A DNA stretch of 64,000 nucleotides from Spirochaetia bacterium (GCA_026002045.1 BOAV01000002.1:9262-73261), one strand, 5' to 3'. Shown: positions 17,550 to 26,683, counted from the first letter of the stretch. The notes: a model not told the origin generated them from the letters alone. Program-made: numbers and translations.

Positions 17550-17765
17550 ATGGAAACCGCTGTATTAAGAAAGGAATTGAAGTCTTATATTGATACCCTC
17601 CCGGATCATAGCCTCCAAGCCCTACAGCCCCTTCTACTGGAACTGACAAACTCCTTTTACTCCATCGACACCGATTTAACCCCGGAGGAAATCGCCGAGG
17701 TCAACGCCCGCGCCGATGAATATTACAAAGACCCGTCAAGTTTCGTGGCCCTGAAAGACCTCTAG
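17550..17765 (+). CDS. Antitoxin-like partner of the RelE toxin
   Basis: 71 residues, acidic. The N-terminal helices (VLRKELKSYIDTLPDHSL) precede a charged tail (TPEEIAEVNARADEYYKDP) of the kind that wraps a RelE toxin. It begins 3 bases after the toxin stop with AAGGAG about 9 bases before the ATG. No ribbon-helix-helix or Xre motif is clear, so its DNA-binding mode is unknown. Confidence 0.75.
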   Translation: METAVLRKELKSYIDTLPDHSLQALQPLLLELTNSFYSIDTDLTPEEIAEVNARADEYYKDPSSFVALKDL

Positions 17766-17775
17766 AAATAAAAAC

Positions 17776-17997
17776 CAGCCCCCCTGCAACCGTGCCTCGC
17801 CACGGGCACAGACACGGCGGCGGGAGGGCGGCGCATTGCCGCTTCCATCGCCCGTCCTCGAAACTGCGAACCTCCGGTTCTCAGTTTCTGCGGGTTCGCG
17901 ATGTTCAGCGGCAACGCACCGCCCTCCCGCTGACTGCCCGTGATCGTTTTGCCATAGGGAAGCGTGCCCGTCACAAACTCCGGTTGCAGGGGGGCTG
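17776..17997. repeat. Nested inverted-repeat element, copy C
   Basis: 222 bp with three nested levels. Outer ends CAGCCCCCCTGCAACC and GGTTGCAGGGGGGCTG; a middle inverted repeat GCGGGAGGGCGGCGCATTGC against its near-complement at ~17918-17940; and an inner core (17849-17902) around AACTGCGAACC/GGTTCTCAGTT. The left arm matches 52102-52168 closely, and the core resembles the core of 53500-53527 in inverse orientation. It occupies half of the gap before glycerate kinase. Confidence 0.82.
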
Positions 17998-18205
17998 CGC
18001 GGGATGTAGGGAAGCGCAAATTGGGAGCCAAGCGCCTTTTTCAGGCCATACCCTAATCCTCCCATTCCTCTTTCCTTTTGTCCGTGTGGTCGACTTTTCC
18101 ACTCTTTGGGTGGAAAAGTGGTTAAATTTGGAATTCCTGTGCCGCAGGGCAAAACCCTTGAATATAAATCTTCGCATACGTACAGTGTTATCGGAGTGTT
18201 TAAAC
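17998..18205 (+). promoter_or_regulatory. Leader and promoter region of the glycerate kinase operon
   Basis: Non-coding. A hairpin with 10-bp arms ACTTTTCCAC (18093-18102) and GTGGAAAAGT (18110-18119) may be a terminator or attenuator. TTGAAT, 17 bases, TACAGT near 18158-18186 is a possible promoter. GGAG at 18193-18196 is the ribosome site for the ATG at 18206. An open frame running in from 17792 through the repeat is not considered coding. Confidence 0.4.
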
Positions 18206-19348
18206 ATGAAAATAATTGTTGCCCCCGATTCATTTAAGGGAAATATGAGCGCCCCGGACGTGTGCGCGGTAATCGAAGCGGGTATACTGCGGGCCGATAA
18301 AAACGCGTCGGTATACAAAATCCCCCTGGCGGACGGCGGTGAAGGAACGGCACGGGCGGTTACCGAAGCCGCCGGGGGCCGCTTTATCAAGGCCGCCGTG
18401 ACCGGCCCTTTGGGCAGCAAGGTTGAGGCTGAATTCGGCCTTATCGAAAACGGCCGGGTGGCGGTGCTGGATATGGCCAGCGCTTCGGGCATCGAACTTG
18501 TAAGCCGGGAGCAGTTGAACCCGCTGAAGGCAACATCTTACGGTACCGGGGAACTGATAAAGGCGGCCCTGGACACCGGTGCAAAGGAACTCATCATCGG
18601 CATCGGCGGAAGCGCCACCAATGACGGCGGAATCGGGATGATCAGCGCCCTGGGCTTCAAGGTACTGGATGAAAAGGGACAGCCCGTGGGCCAGGGCGGC
18701 GAAGCCTTGGCAAAAATAGCCTCCGTGGATGTAAGCGGGGCGGATAAAAGATTGAAGGGATTGTCCGTCAAGGTAGCCTGCGATGTGACCAACCCCCTTC
18801 TCGGCCCAAAGGGGGCCTCCGCCATATTCGGCCCCCAAAAGGGCGCCACAGCGGAAATGATAAAGGTCCTTGACGCGGGGCTCGCCAAACTGGGGGATGC
18901 CTGGATCAAGGCGGGGCTGGCTGCAGACGTGGAGCAGCCGGGGGACGGAGCTGCCGGCGGTGTAGGCGCTGCCTTGCGGATATGCCTTGGGGCGGTGATG
19001 GAATCCGGGGCCATGCTGGTGATGAAGTACTCAGGCTTCTTCAATCATCTTTCTGATATCGATTTGGTCATTACCGGGGAAGGGATGACCGATGGGCAAA
19101 CTGCGGGAGGCAAACTCTGCTCCGTGGTGGCACGGGAATCCCGCAAGGCGGGAATCCCCGTGGCCCTTATCTCCGGCGCACTGGGCGGAGAAGCCCCGGC
19201 GCTGCTCGGCTCCTTTGACTATGCGGTGAGTATCGCCTGCGGCCAGACAGGGCTTGAGGCCATGATCAGGGACAGCCGCCGGGATCTGGGCTTTGCTGCG
19301 GAAAATCTCATCCGGGCCATCCTGATCGGCGGGAAGATCCGTGACTGA
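18206..19348 (+). CDS. glxK: Glycerate 2-kinase (GarK/GlxK family)
   Basis: 380 residues starting at MKIIVAPDSFKGNMSA, the typical N-terminus; the upstream open frame through the repeat is rejected. Family segments: PLADGGEGTARAVTEA, ELIIGIGGSATNDGG (glycine-rich nucleotide loop), GAGVGAALR-like AAGGVGAALRICLGA, DLVITGEGMTDGQT. Type I glycerate kinases phosphorylate D-glycerate to 2-phosphoglycerate using ATP in the cytoplasm. The gene leads a four-gene overlapping operon ending with murJ; the stop overlaps the next GTG start by 8 bases. Confidence 0.93.
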   Translation: MKIIVAPDSFKGNMSAPDVCAVIEAGILRADKNASVYKIPLADGGEGTARAVTEAAGGRFIKAAVTGPLGSKVEAEFGLIENGRVAVLDMASASGIELVSREQLNPLKATSYGTGELIKAALDTGAKELIIGIGGSATNDGGIGMISALGFKVLDEKGQPVGQGGEALAKIASVDVSGADKRLKGLSVKVACDVTNPLLGPKGASAIFGPQKGATAEMIKVLDAGLAKLGDAWIKAGLAADVEQPGDGAAGGVGAALRICLGAVMESGAMLVMKYSGFFNHLSDIDLVITGEGMTDGQTAGGKLCSVVARESRKAGIPVALISGALGGEAPALLGSFDYAVSIACGQTGLEAMIRDSRRDLGFAAENLIRAILIGGKIRD

Positions 19349-19850
19349 TTCTTCCCCTGCGCCGGAAAGAGACCCCTCAGACCTTACCGGGATGAATCCC
19401 GTCGATGCGAAAGAGTATATCCTTCAATTTATAAGTACCCTGAATCTGAGGGAAAAGAAAATTCAGGACCTTGACGGGGAGCTTGCCCGGTGGAATTCCC
19501 GTATTGATCTGGCAAAATCACGGGGAGCCGCCGATTTGTCGCTGGAAGCGGAGAATCAAGTAGAAAAAATCAGAGCTCAACAGGCGGCATTGATGGGTGA
19601 AGCCGCAGAATTGAAGATTCAGATTGAAAAAATGCTAAAACAACTGCCGGGCCTTGCCGCCCGCGAGCGGAGCATCAACCCGGACCTGCTCGAACAGGAA
19701 CTCCTTATCGCCGCAGGCCGTCTGCCCGGCGAAGAAAAGCAGGCCGAAACAGACCGTCTGTTCAGCAAGCTGGAAAAAGACAGCGCCGCAGAAGCCGCCC
19801 TTGAGGCGCTCAAGGCAAAAATAGGAAAAAATCCCGGAGGCAACTTATGA
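19341..19850 (+). CDS. Coiled-coil protein of unknown function
   Basis: 169 residues from a GTG that overlaps the glycerate kinase end; the stop overlaps the next ATG (ATGA). Residues ~28-110 are strongly helical and charged with heptad character (NLREKKIQDLDGELARWNSR; AENQVEKIRAQQAALMGEA). No membrane segment, cysteine pair or enzyme motif is seen. Tight overlap on both sides supports that it is translated. I do not recognise the family. Confidence 0.75.
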   Translation: MTDSSPAPERDPSDLTGMNPVDAKEYILQFISTLNLREKKIQDLDGELARWNSRIDLAKSRGAADLSLEAENQVEKIRAQQAALMGEAAELKIQIEKMLKQLPGLAARERSINPDLLEQELLIAAGRLPGEEKQAETDRLFSKLEKDSAAEAALEALKAKIGKNPGGNL

Positions 19851-20593
19851 GCTCTGTCCCCCTGTTGCCGGAGCGGAAGCGGCCCCTGCTATTTGCCCAC
19901 CGGGGCTGCTCCTCCCTGGCCCCGGAAAACACCATGGCTTCCTTCAAAAAAGCCCGTGAAGTGGGCGCGCCGGGGATAGAGCTGGACATCCATATCTGCA
20001 AGTCGGGGGAACTGATAGTCGCCCATGACGATACCTTTCAGCGGACAGCCGGGGACAGCCGCGCCATTGCGGACCTCAGCCTGGCTGAAATACAGGCCAT
20101 TGATGTGGGCAAGGGTGAACACCCGCCCCTTCTGGATGATGTCCTTGAGGAATTCTGCCCCGGTATGTACATCGATATCGAATTAAAGACCCGGAAAACC
20201 AGGGACGATCCCCTGCCGGGCCTTTTGATGAAAAAACTGAAACAATTTGGGGACCGGGCTTCAAAATCGGTGACCGCCTCTTCCTTCAACCCTTTTTGCC
20301 TTGCCACATTCAAGAAGCTCTGTCCCCAGGTTCCCACCGCCGCCATCTGGAGCGCCGATGCCGAAGTTCCCTTCATACTTCGTCACGGTTTCGGCAGGGT
20401 CATTGCCGATTGCGATTACGTGAAGCCGGTTCATCGTCAGGTCCAATGGACATCCCATTTCAGGTTTTTTCTGGAGGGGCGGCCCATGGTTCCCTGGACC
20501 ATTGACGATCCCGCGCTGGCTGAAAAAATGCTTCAACTAGGTTGTACCGGGATCATCACCAATAGACCGCAAGACATGGCGGCATTCCGGTGA
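19847..20593 (+). CDS. ugpQ: Glycerophosphodiester phosphodiesterase (GDPD/UgpQ type)
   Basis: 248 residues. Active-site marks: FAHRGCSSLAPENT (catalytic His and Asn), IELDIHICKSGE (metal-binding Glu/Asp), AHDDTFQRTAG (second His), IDIELKTR. No signal peptide, so a cytoplasmic UgpQ-like enzyme that hydrolyses glycerophosphodiesters to glycerol 3-phosphate and an alcohol. Starts by ATGA overlap with the coiled-coil gene and ends by GTGA overlap with murJ. Confidence 0.92.
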   Translation: MSSVPLLPERKRPLLFAHRGCSSLAPENTMASFKKAREVGAPGIELDIHICKSGELIVAHDDTFQRTAGDSRAIADLSLAEIQAIDVGKGEHPPLLDDVLEEFCPGMYIDIELKTRKTRDDPLPGLLMKKLKQFGDRASKSVTASSFNPFCLATFKKLCPQVPTAAIWSADAEVPFILRHGFGRVIADCDYVKPVHRQVQWTSHFRFFLEGRPMVPWTIDDPALAEKMLQLGCTGIITNRPQDMAAFR

Positions 20594-22191
20594 GCGCTGT
20601 CCCTCCGGAAACGCCCCAACCCGGCCCACAAGACAAAGCCGGCCGCGCCCTGCTCCGCCATGGTTCAGCGCTGTCCCTCCTCACCTTACTTTCCCGTATC
20701 CTGGGACTTGTCCGGGAGATGGCAAAGGCGAGCCTCTTGGGCACCAGCGCCCTCTCGGACGCCTTTTCCGTGGCCTTCATGATCCCCAACCTTTTCCGCC
20801 GCCTTTTTGCCGAAGGTTCCATCGCGGTGGCCTTTATCCCCACCTTCAAGGAATACCTCCTGGAAGATAATCGGGACAAAACCCGGGAATTCCTCTCCTG
20901 TATGTTCACCTTTCTCACCTTTTTCGTGAGCCTGGCGGTCATGGCGGGAATCCTCCTCACCCCCCTGATCATCCCCATCTTCGGTATGGAAGAATTTGAC
21001 GAGACCGTCTTCCTTACCCGGCTGATGTTCCCCTTCTTGGCCTTTATTTCCATCGCGGCCCTGTTTCAGGGGGTGTTGAACAGCCTCCGGGTATTTACCC
21101 CATCGGGGCTTGCGCCGATTCTGCTCAACCTTCTGACCATCCTCTGCGCCTACGGCCTCAGCCCGTTCACCAAAAACCCCGCGCGGGCCATGGCTGTCGG
21201 CATCCTGATCGGCGGTTTTCTGGAAGCGGCGATCCAGCTGCCCTTTGTGCTCAAAAAGGGACAGAGCTTCTTTTTTACATCCCTGAAACGGGCAATCCGA
21301 AACCCCGGTACGCGGAAGGTGCTACGCCTCATCGGCCCCACCATCATCGGGATGGCCGCCTATCAGCTCAACGATCTGGTCTGCACCGCACTGGCGGGGA
21401 ACGCCGGGGAAGGGGTGGTTTCAAGCCTGCAATACAGTCTCCGGCTCCAGGAGCTGATCCTCGGGGTATTCGCGGTCTCCATCGGGACAGTGCTCCTTCC
21501 GGACCTGGCGGAATACGCAAAATCCGCCAAATGGGACATCTACAACGACCGGCTCATCTCAGCCATCGACATTATCGCCCTCATCACCATCCCGATCACC
21601 TTTTTTTCCCTTGCCGAGGGACAGAGCCTGATCCGTCTCCTCTTCCAAAGCCGCAGTTTCAACGAAGATTCGGTCCGCCTGACCCTCTCGGCCCTCACCT
21701 TTCACATGCCGGGACTCTTTTTCATCGCCCTAAACCGCATCCTGGCCCCCGCCTTCTACGCCCAGAGCGATTCCAAATCCCCTACCTTGGCGGGGCTCAT
21801 CTCCTTTGGGGTGAACATCGTCCTCGCCGCCGCCCTTGCCGGTCCCTTCCGGGGGGCCGGTATCGCCGCAGCCCTGTCCCTCGCAAGCGCGGTAAACACC
21901 GTTCTGCTTCTGGCATTCCTCAGGCGGAACCCCGAGATTGCCGTGGGCAGGGCCCTCCGTTCCGCCCTGGCCTATACGTTCAAACTCATTGTGTTTTCAA
22001 TAATCGCAGTCACCCCCGTACTCGCCCTCAATCCCCGGCTGCTGGCCCTCTTTGCCGGCCGGAACCGGCTCATCAGCCAGGGGCTCCCCATCCTCATCAA
22101 CGCCTTCATCTTCGGTGCGGTAGGAATAGCCCTTCTCGTCATAACAAAGGACAAGCAGGTCCGGGCGATTATCAGGATGGTACGGCGGTAA
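20590..22191 (+). CDS. murJ: Lipid II flippase MurJ (MviN family)
   Basis: 533 residues with about 14 membrane segments. The N-terminus has SLLTLLSRILGLVREM and the family's PNLFRRLFAEGSIAVAFIP loop. MurJ moves lipid II across the inner membrane for peptidoglycan synthesis. GTG start at 20590 overlaps the GDPD stop. Last gene of the operon; the stop directly abuts the stop of the convergent radical SAM gene, leaving no terminator between. Confidence 0.95.
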   Translation: MSAVPPETPQPGPQDKAGRALLRHGSALSLLTLLSRILGLVREMAKASLLGTSALSDAFSVAFMIPNLFRRLFAEGSIAVAFIPTFKEYLLEDNRDKTREFLSCMFTFLTFFVSLAVMAGILLTPLIIPIFGMEEFDETVFLTRLMFPFLAFISIAALFQGVLNSLRVFTPSGLAPILLNLLTILCAYGLSPFTKNPARAMAVGILIGGFLEAAIQLPFVLKKGQSFFFTSLKRAIRNPGTRKVLRLIGPTIIGMAAYQLNDLVCTALAGNAGEGVVSSLQYSLRLQELILGVFAVSIGTVLLPDLAEYAKSAKWDIYNDRLISAIDIIALITIPITFFSLAEGQSLIRLLFQSRSFNEDSVRLTLSALTFHMPGLFFIALNRILAPAFYAQSDSKSPTLAGLISFGVNIVLAAALAGPFRGAGIAAALSLASAVNTVLLLAFLRRNPEIAVGRALRSALAYTFKLIVFSIIAVTPVLALNPRLLALFAGRNRLISQGLPILINAFIFGAVGIALLVITKDKQVRAIIRMVRR

Positions 22192-23469
22192 TCAAAACTC
22201 AAACAAGGGAAGCTGCAAACCCGCCCCGTCCTGATCCGAGAGCAGCCGTCGTACCCGCCGGGGGTCTTCAATTTTGTCGATGAAGGCGCCGGAACAGGTG
22301 ATGAAATACCGGGCCCGTTTCATCACAGCCCCAAGGCGGCGGAGGCTGTCGAAGGTCAGGCTGCGGGAGCGGCGGGTCTCGATGATGCGCCGGGCGGTTT
22401 TGGCGCCGATGCCGGGAACCCGCAGGAGTGCCTCGTAATCGGCGCGGCTTATTTCCACGGGGAAAAAGTCCGGGTGTTTGAGTGCCCAGGCGGTTTTTGG
22501 ATCGAGGTGGGGGTCCAGGAAGGGGCTCCCCTCGTCGAGGATTTCGGCGGCGTTAAAGTGGTAGAACCGCATGAGCCAGTCCGCCTGATAGAGTCGGTGT
22601 TCCCGGACCAAGGGCGGGCCGGGAATGTCCGGCAGCCGGGGGTCGGGGATGCCGGAGCGGCCGTTGACCCCCACGGGGATAAAGGCGGAATAGTAGACCC
22701 GGCGGAGTGAAAACTTATGGTAAAGGGAGCCGGAAAGCTTGATGATGGTCCGGTCGTCCTCCTCGGTGGCCCCCACGATAAGCTGGGTGCTCTGTCCCGC
22801 CGGGGCAAAGGCCGGGGTGGATTTGATCCGCCGCCGGTCCTCCTCAAACTGGGAGCTGAGGCCGGAAAAATCATCCATGGCCCCGAAGATCACCTTTCCC
22901 GATTTTTGGGGGGCCAGGGTTTGCAGGCTCTTATCCGTGGGGAGTTCAATATTGGCGCTGAGCCGGTCCGCCCAGAGCCCCGCCTCCCGGATCAGCTTTT
23001 CCCCCGTACCGGGGATGATTTTAAGGTGGATGTAGCCGCCGTAGCCCGCTTCGGTGCGCAGTTTTTTTGCGGTCTCGATAAGTTTTTCCATAACGATGTC
23101 CGGGTCGGCGAAGATCCCCGATGAAAGAAAAAGCCCCTCAATATAATTACGCCGGTAAAATTCGCAGGTTAGCTCTACCAGTTCATTCACGGTGAAGGAT
23201 GAGCGTTTGGTATCTGCGGAGACCCGGTTTACGCAGTAGGCACAGTCGAAACGGCACACATTGGAAAAAAGCACTTTGAGCAGGCTGACGCAGCGGCCGT
23301 CTTCGGTCCAGCTATGGCAGATTCCGGCAGGAATGCTGGCCCCGAAGCCGCCCTTTCCAGCCTTCCCGTCACTACCGGATGAGGCGCAGGAGGCGTCGAA
23401 CTTTGCCGCCCCCGCAAGAATCGATATTTTTTCGCCCAGGTCAAATTGGCCCTGTACCGCGCCGCCCAT
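22192..23469 (-). CDS. Radical SAM protein of the putative DNA modification/repair family, with C-terminal helix-hairpin-helix
   Basis: About 425 residues from the ATG at 23469; the frame runs up to a GTG at 23541 and no candidate has a good ribosome site, so the start is chosen by family likeness (GEKISILAGAAKFDASC). The Fe-S motif is CRFDCAYC. The C-terminus has RVPGIGAKTARRIIETRR, a helix-hairpin-helix that binds DNA. The family (TIGR03916 type) is normally encoded beside a uracil-DNA-glycosylase-like partner; none is adjacent here. Reaction unknown. Confidence 0.85.
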   Translation of the reverse strand: MGGAVQGQFDLGEKISILAGAAKFDASCASSGSDGKAGKGGFGASIPAGICHSWTEDGRCVSLLKVLFSNVCRFDCAYCVNRVSADTKRSSFTVNELVELTCEFYRRNYIEGLFLSSGIFADPDIVMEKLIETAKKLRTEAGYGGYIHLKIIPGTGEKLIREAGLWADRLSANIELPTDKSLQTLAPQKSGKVIFGAMDDFSGLSSQFEEDRRRIKSTPAFAPAGQSTQLIVGATEEDDRTIIKLSGSLYHKFSLRRVYYSAFIPVGVNGRSGIPDPRLPDIPGPPLVREHRLYQADWLMRFYHFNAAEILDEGSPFLDPHLDPKTAWALKHPDFFPVEISRADYEALLRVPGIGAKTARRIIETRRSRSLTFDSLRRLGAVMKRARYFITCSGAFIDKIEDPRRVRRLLSDQDGAGLQLPLFEF

Positions 23470-23580
23470 GGAATAACTATACATTTGTATAGATAAAAAG
23501 GCAAGGGATAACTTTACGCCCAAGCCGATATAGTAATACACAGGAAAAACCTGATGGGACCGCTGCGGCGATACTCGAAT

Positions 23581-24039
23581 TTACCGCTTCGGTTTGATAT
23601 TTAAATTGACCCCCAGCCTGTCCTCGCTGTCCACAATGGCCCAACTGCCGCCGGGATACGTACCGGTACTCCGCATCCGGTAACCCTTCTCTTTCAGTTC
23701 ACCGATGATGGCCTCCGTTTTGTCCCCAGCCTCGAAACCCAGATGATGAACCCCAACGCCGTGCTTGTCGTAAAATTCCTGGTAGGTATTACCGCCCCGG
23801 ACAGCCTCGTGGAGCTCAATGATAAAGCCCCGGTCTTTGGCCGCTATTGATGCGAGCTTGAACTCGTAATCGGCTTCTTTGTCCCGGTAGATAACACCAT
23901 CCCCGGGGCCCTTTTTCTGGATGTGGATTTCCGGCATGGGCGCGTCAAACAAATCACACCATTCACGGGCGGCCTTTTCTATGTCCTTTACGATAAGGGA
24001 CACCTGGATAAATCCGTTAAAATCTATCGGCGTCTTCAT
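23581..24039 (-). CDS. VOC (glyoxalase/methylmalonyl-CoA epimerase-like) protein
   Basis: 152 residues from the ATG at 24039, which has GGGAGG four bases upstream; the frame's earlier GTG/ATG at 24054 would bury that site. Two beta-alpha-beta-beta-beta halves: QVSLIVKDIEKAAREWCDLF and GVGVHHLGFEAGDKTEAII. His, Glu and Gln positions fit a metal-binding VOC enzyme such as an epimerase. The substrate is not evident from its neighbours (aroC divergent, radical SAM downstream). Confidence 0.8.
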   Translation of the reverse strand: MKTPIDFNGFIQVSLIVKDIEKAAREWCDLFDAPMPEIHIQKKGPGDGVIYRDKEADYEFKLASIAAKDRGFIIELHEAVRGGNTYQEFYDKHGVGVHHLGFEAGDKTEAIIGELKEKGYRMRSTGTYPGGSWAIVDSEDRLGVNLNIKPKR

Positions 24040-24123
24040 GATACCTCCCCTCACTAAATAAGCTTGCTATTAAGTTCCATATTATCCTATTATCTCATTA
24101 TCAACAATCTGTTGGGGTAAATC

Positions 24124-25245
24124 ATGGCCGGGAATGTTTTTGGCGAGCTTTTCAGGGTTACTACTTTTGGTGAATCCCACGGTGCGGGCTTGGGCTGTGT
24201 CATAGACGGCTGCCCGGCGGGATTCCCCTTAACCGTCGAAGATATAGCAGCAGAACTACGGCGGCGCAGACCCGGCGCAGGCGGCCCCTCCACGTCCCGC
24301 GCCGAAGCTGATGGGCCTGAAATTCTTTCCGGGGTCTTTGAAGGCAAAACCCTGGGGAGCCCCGTCGCCATTCTGGTGCGGAACACCAATCAGCGTTCCG
24401 GGGATTACGATAATTTGAAGGATGTCTACCGGCCGGGCCATGCGGACTGGACATGGGAAGCCAAGTACGGCTTCCGGGACCACCGCGGCGGAGGCCGCAG
24501 TTCCGCGCGGGAAACCCTGGGGCGGGTTGCCGCCGGGGCCGTAGCAAAAAAATTCCTCGCCGCAGCGGGCATTGAGATCCGGGCCTGGACTTCCGCAGCC
24601 GCAGGTATCGCCGTTCCCGGCCCCGCGGACAGGGGCTTTGACTGGAACGAAATTGAACAGAACCCCCTGCGGATTCCCCATAGGGAAATTGCCCAACAGG
24701 CGCTGGAAAAACTTGAAGCTATCAGGAGCGAAGGGGACAGCGCAGGCTGCGCCGTTTCCTGCCGGGTCACCAACCTTCCCCCCGGCCTGGGGGAACCGGT
24801 CTTTGACAAACTTGACGCCCGGCTTGCCGCGGCGATGTTATCGCTGGGGGCGGCCAAGGGCATTGAATTCGGCGCGGGCTTCTCTGCCGCTTCCGGCCTC
24901 GGTTCAGAGCTGAACGACTGCCCCGTCCCTGCGCCGGACCTGCCCCCGGCATTCATACCATTACCGCCGAATGTTCCCCAAGTCCGCTGGACGGGCAATA
25001 ACGCGGGGGGCGTTCTCGGCGGCATCTCCAACGGCATGCCGCTGGAATTTACCGTGGTCTTTAAACCGGTCCCGTCAATAAGTAAAAAACAACAGACCGT
25101 GGATCGCAGCGGCACTGTGCAGGAACTGGTTATTCAGGGGCGGCACGATGCCTGCATCGCCCCCCGTGCCGTGCCGGTGGTGGAGGCCATGGCAGCACTG
25201 GTGATCGCAGATTTACTGTTGCTGCAGCGGGCGGCGCGGATTTAG
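24124..25245 (+). CDS. aroC: Chorismate synthase
   Basis: 373 residues. Signatures: GESHGAGLGCVIDGCPAGFP (1), GHADWTWEAKYGFRDHRGGG (2), and RHDACIAPRAVPVVEAMAAL (3). Catalyses the FMNH2-dependent conversion of 5-enolpyruvylshikimate 3-phosphate to chorismate. Convergent with aroA, 31 bases between stops; aroK lies 8 kb away, so the pathway genes are near but not in one operon. Confidence 0.97.
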   Translation: MAGNVFGELFRVTTFGESHGAGLGCVIDGCPAGFPLTVEDIAAELRRRRPGAGGPSTSRAEADGPEILSGVFEGKTLGSPVAILVRNTNQRSGDYDNLKDVYRPGHADWTWEAKYGFRDHRGGGRSSARETLGRVAAGAVAKKFLAAAGIEIRAWTSAAAGIAVPGPADRGFDWNEIEQNPLRIPHREIAQQALEKLEAIRSEGDSAGCAVSCRVTNLPPGLGEPVFDKLDARLAAAMLSLGAAKGIEFGAGFSAASGLGSELNDCPVPAPDLPPAFIPLPPNVPQVRWTGNNAGGVLGGISNGMPLEFTVVFKPVPSISKKQQTVDRSGTVQELVIQGRHDACIAPRAVPVVEAMAALVIADLLLLQRAARI

Positions 25246-25276
25246 GAAATATTGGTGTTTTCCAAATTTCCCATAA

Positions 25277-26659
25277 CTACTTCATCCCCGCATCCAGCAG
25301 TTCCAAAAACCCCGGATAGGTAACTGCAGCGCTTTCCGCCCCGGTAATCTCCACCGGACCCGCCGCGCCCAGCGCTGCAACAGCCAGGGCCATCACCACC
25401 CGGTGATCCCCGTGTCCCTCCACAGTTCCACTGCGTAACGGAACAGTATTACTGTTTTTTCCGTGAATGATAATGCCGTCAGGCCGCTCCTCCACATCCG
25501 CGCCAAGCTTGCCCAAAACAGAAGCCATCACCGCAATGCGGTCCGTTTCTTTTATCCGCGCATGGGCCGCGTTTACCAGGGCGGTCTTTCCTTCGGCGTA
25601 ACATCCAAGGACCGCCATGATGGGCAACAGATCCGGTGTATCGTTAAGATCGAATTCGCCGCCCTTAAGTGTGCCCACCCGTGACACCGTGAGCCGCCAT
25701 TCGGGACCGGCAGAACCGGCGCCTCTAATTTTTTCCCATTTTACATTAGCGCCCATTTTTTTCAGCATGTCGAAGATCGCCTTGTCGCCCTGCGGGTCAT
25801 TGGGGTCAAGGCCCAGGAGGGTGACGGGGCCGCCGCTGATAAGGGCAGCAGAACCTGGAAATGCGGCGGAGGAAAAATCACCGGGCACGGGGCCGTTTGT
25901 GCTTTTGTAGGATGCACCGCCTGAGATGCGGAATTTGGAGAAGCTACTGTTGGTTTCATAGTGAATATTTTGGGCGTCCAGATAGGAAAGGGTCATTTCG
26001 ATGTAGGGTCTTTCGTTGAGGAGGGGCACATCAATTTCGGTGACCACCCCCGCCGGAGCCAAAGGAGCGGCAAGCAGCAATGCTGAAAGGTACTGGCTTG
26101 TGGGACAAGGGAGGCTCACCCGGCCGCCCTTCCAGGGGCCCTGAATGATGATGGGCGCGCAGCCGTTACCGTTTTTTGATTCCGCCCGTATTCCCAATCC
26201 GGTAAGGGCCTCCAATAATGGCGCTGCACTGCGCCGCCTGATCTGTTCGTCCCCGTCAAATTCGATGGGGGATGAGCCCAGCGCCGCAGCCGCCAGCGCA
26301 AGGAAAAGGGTGGTCCCGGAATTGCCGACATCTATCGGCCGGGCCGGGGCTTTCAGTTTTTCGCTGCCCATATTCGATCCAAAACCGATTCCTTTTACCG
26401 TATAACCGACAAGCTTCTCACCTTTTTCATTGGGATGATTGGCGCATTGCGGATCAACCGAAGGGTGTTCGGTGATCTCCGCTCCCAGGGCGCGGCAGGC
26501 GGCAACGCAGGAACGGGCGTCCAGGCTGTCCAGGGGGTAGGCAATTTCAGAAACACCGTCGGCAAGGGCGGCAATCAGGAGGCGGCGGATGGTGTGGGAC
26601 TTGGAGGCCGGAACCCTAAAGGTTCCGGTAAAACGATGCGGCGTAATGAGGGCGTTCAT
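25277..26659 (-). CDS. aroA: 3-phosphoshikimate 1-carboxyvinyltransferase (EPSP synthase)
   Basis: 460 residues from ATG 26659 (a TTG at 26665 is an alternative). Motifs: VPASKSHTIRRLLIAALADG (shikimate-phosphate Lys/Ser/Arg), DVGNSGTTLFLALAAAALG (phosphoenolpyruvate loop), AHARIKETDRIAVMA, GHGDHRVVMALAVAALG. An insert of about 20 residues follows GAEITEHPSV. The perfect palindrome AACAGTATTACTGTT (25442-25456) lies in the loop HGKNSNTVPL. It is probably the last gene of a GGDEF-lactate permease-aroA unit, about 25 bases after the permease. Confidence 0.96.
   Translation of the reverse strand: MNALITPHRFTGTFRVPASKSHTIRRLLIAALADGVSEIAYPLDSLDARSCVAACRALGAEITEHPSVDPQCANHPNEKGEKLVGYTVKGIGFGSNMGSEKLKAPARPIDVGNSGTTLFLALAAAALGSSPIEFDGDEQIRRRSAAPLLEALTGLGIRAESKNGNGCAPIIIQGPWKGGRVSLPCPTSQYLSALLLAAPLAPAGVVTEIDVPLLNERPYIEMTLSYLDAQNIHYETNSSFSKFRISGGASYKSTNGPVPGDFSSAAFPGSAALISGGPVTLLGLDPNDPQGDKAIFDMLKKMGANVKWEKIRGAGSAGPEWRLTVSRVGTLKGGEFDLNDTPDLLPIMAVLGCYAEGKTALVNAAHARIKETDRIAVMASVLGKLGADVEERPDGIIIHGKNSNTVPLRSGTVEGHGDHRVVMALAVAALGAAGPVEITGAESAAVTYPGFLELLDAGMK
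25442..25456. repeat. CAGTATTACTG palindrome, perfect copy in aroA
   Basis: The 15-base palindrome AACAGTATTACTGTT lies inside aroA and codes Asn-Ser-Asn-Thr-Val on the - strand. One of five perfect 11-bp copies in this window. Confidence 0.75.
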
Positions 26660-26683
26660 GGGCAATAGGGTAACAGGTTCTTT

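Noticed and set aside
16544..17997. CRISPR array
   Set aside because: The repeats are few, palindromic and unequally spaced, without uniform spacers or cas genes; they fit a MITE/REP family.
17792..18205. Open frame extending glycerate kinase upstream by 138 codons
   Set aside because: It runs through the inverted-repeat element and the promoter region; the family N-terminus and a ribosome site fit ATG 18206.
23470..23541. N-terminal extension of the radical SAM protein to GTG 23541
   Set aside because: The added residues (MYYYIGLGVKLSLAFLSIQM) are hydrophobic and unlike the family N-terminus; no ribosome site.
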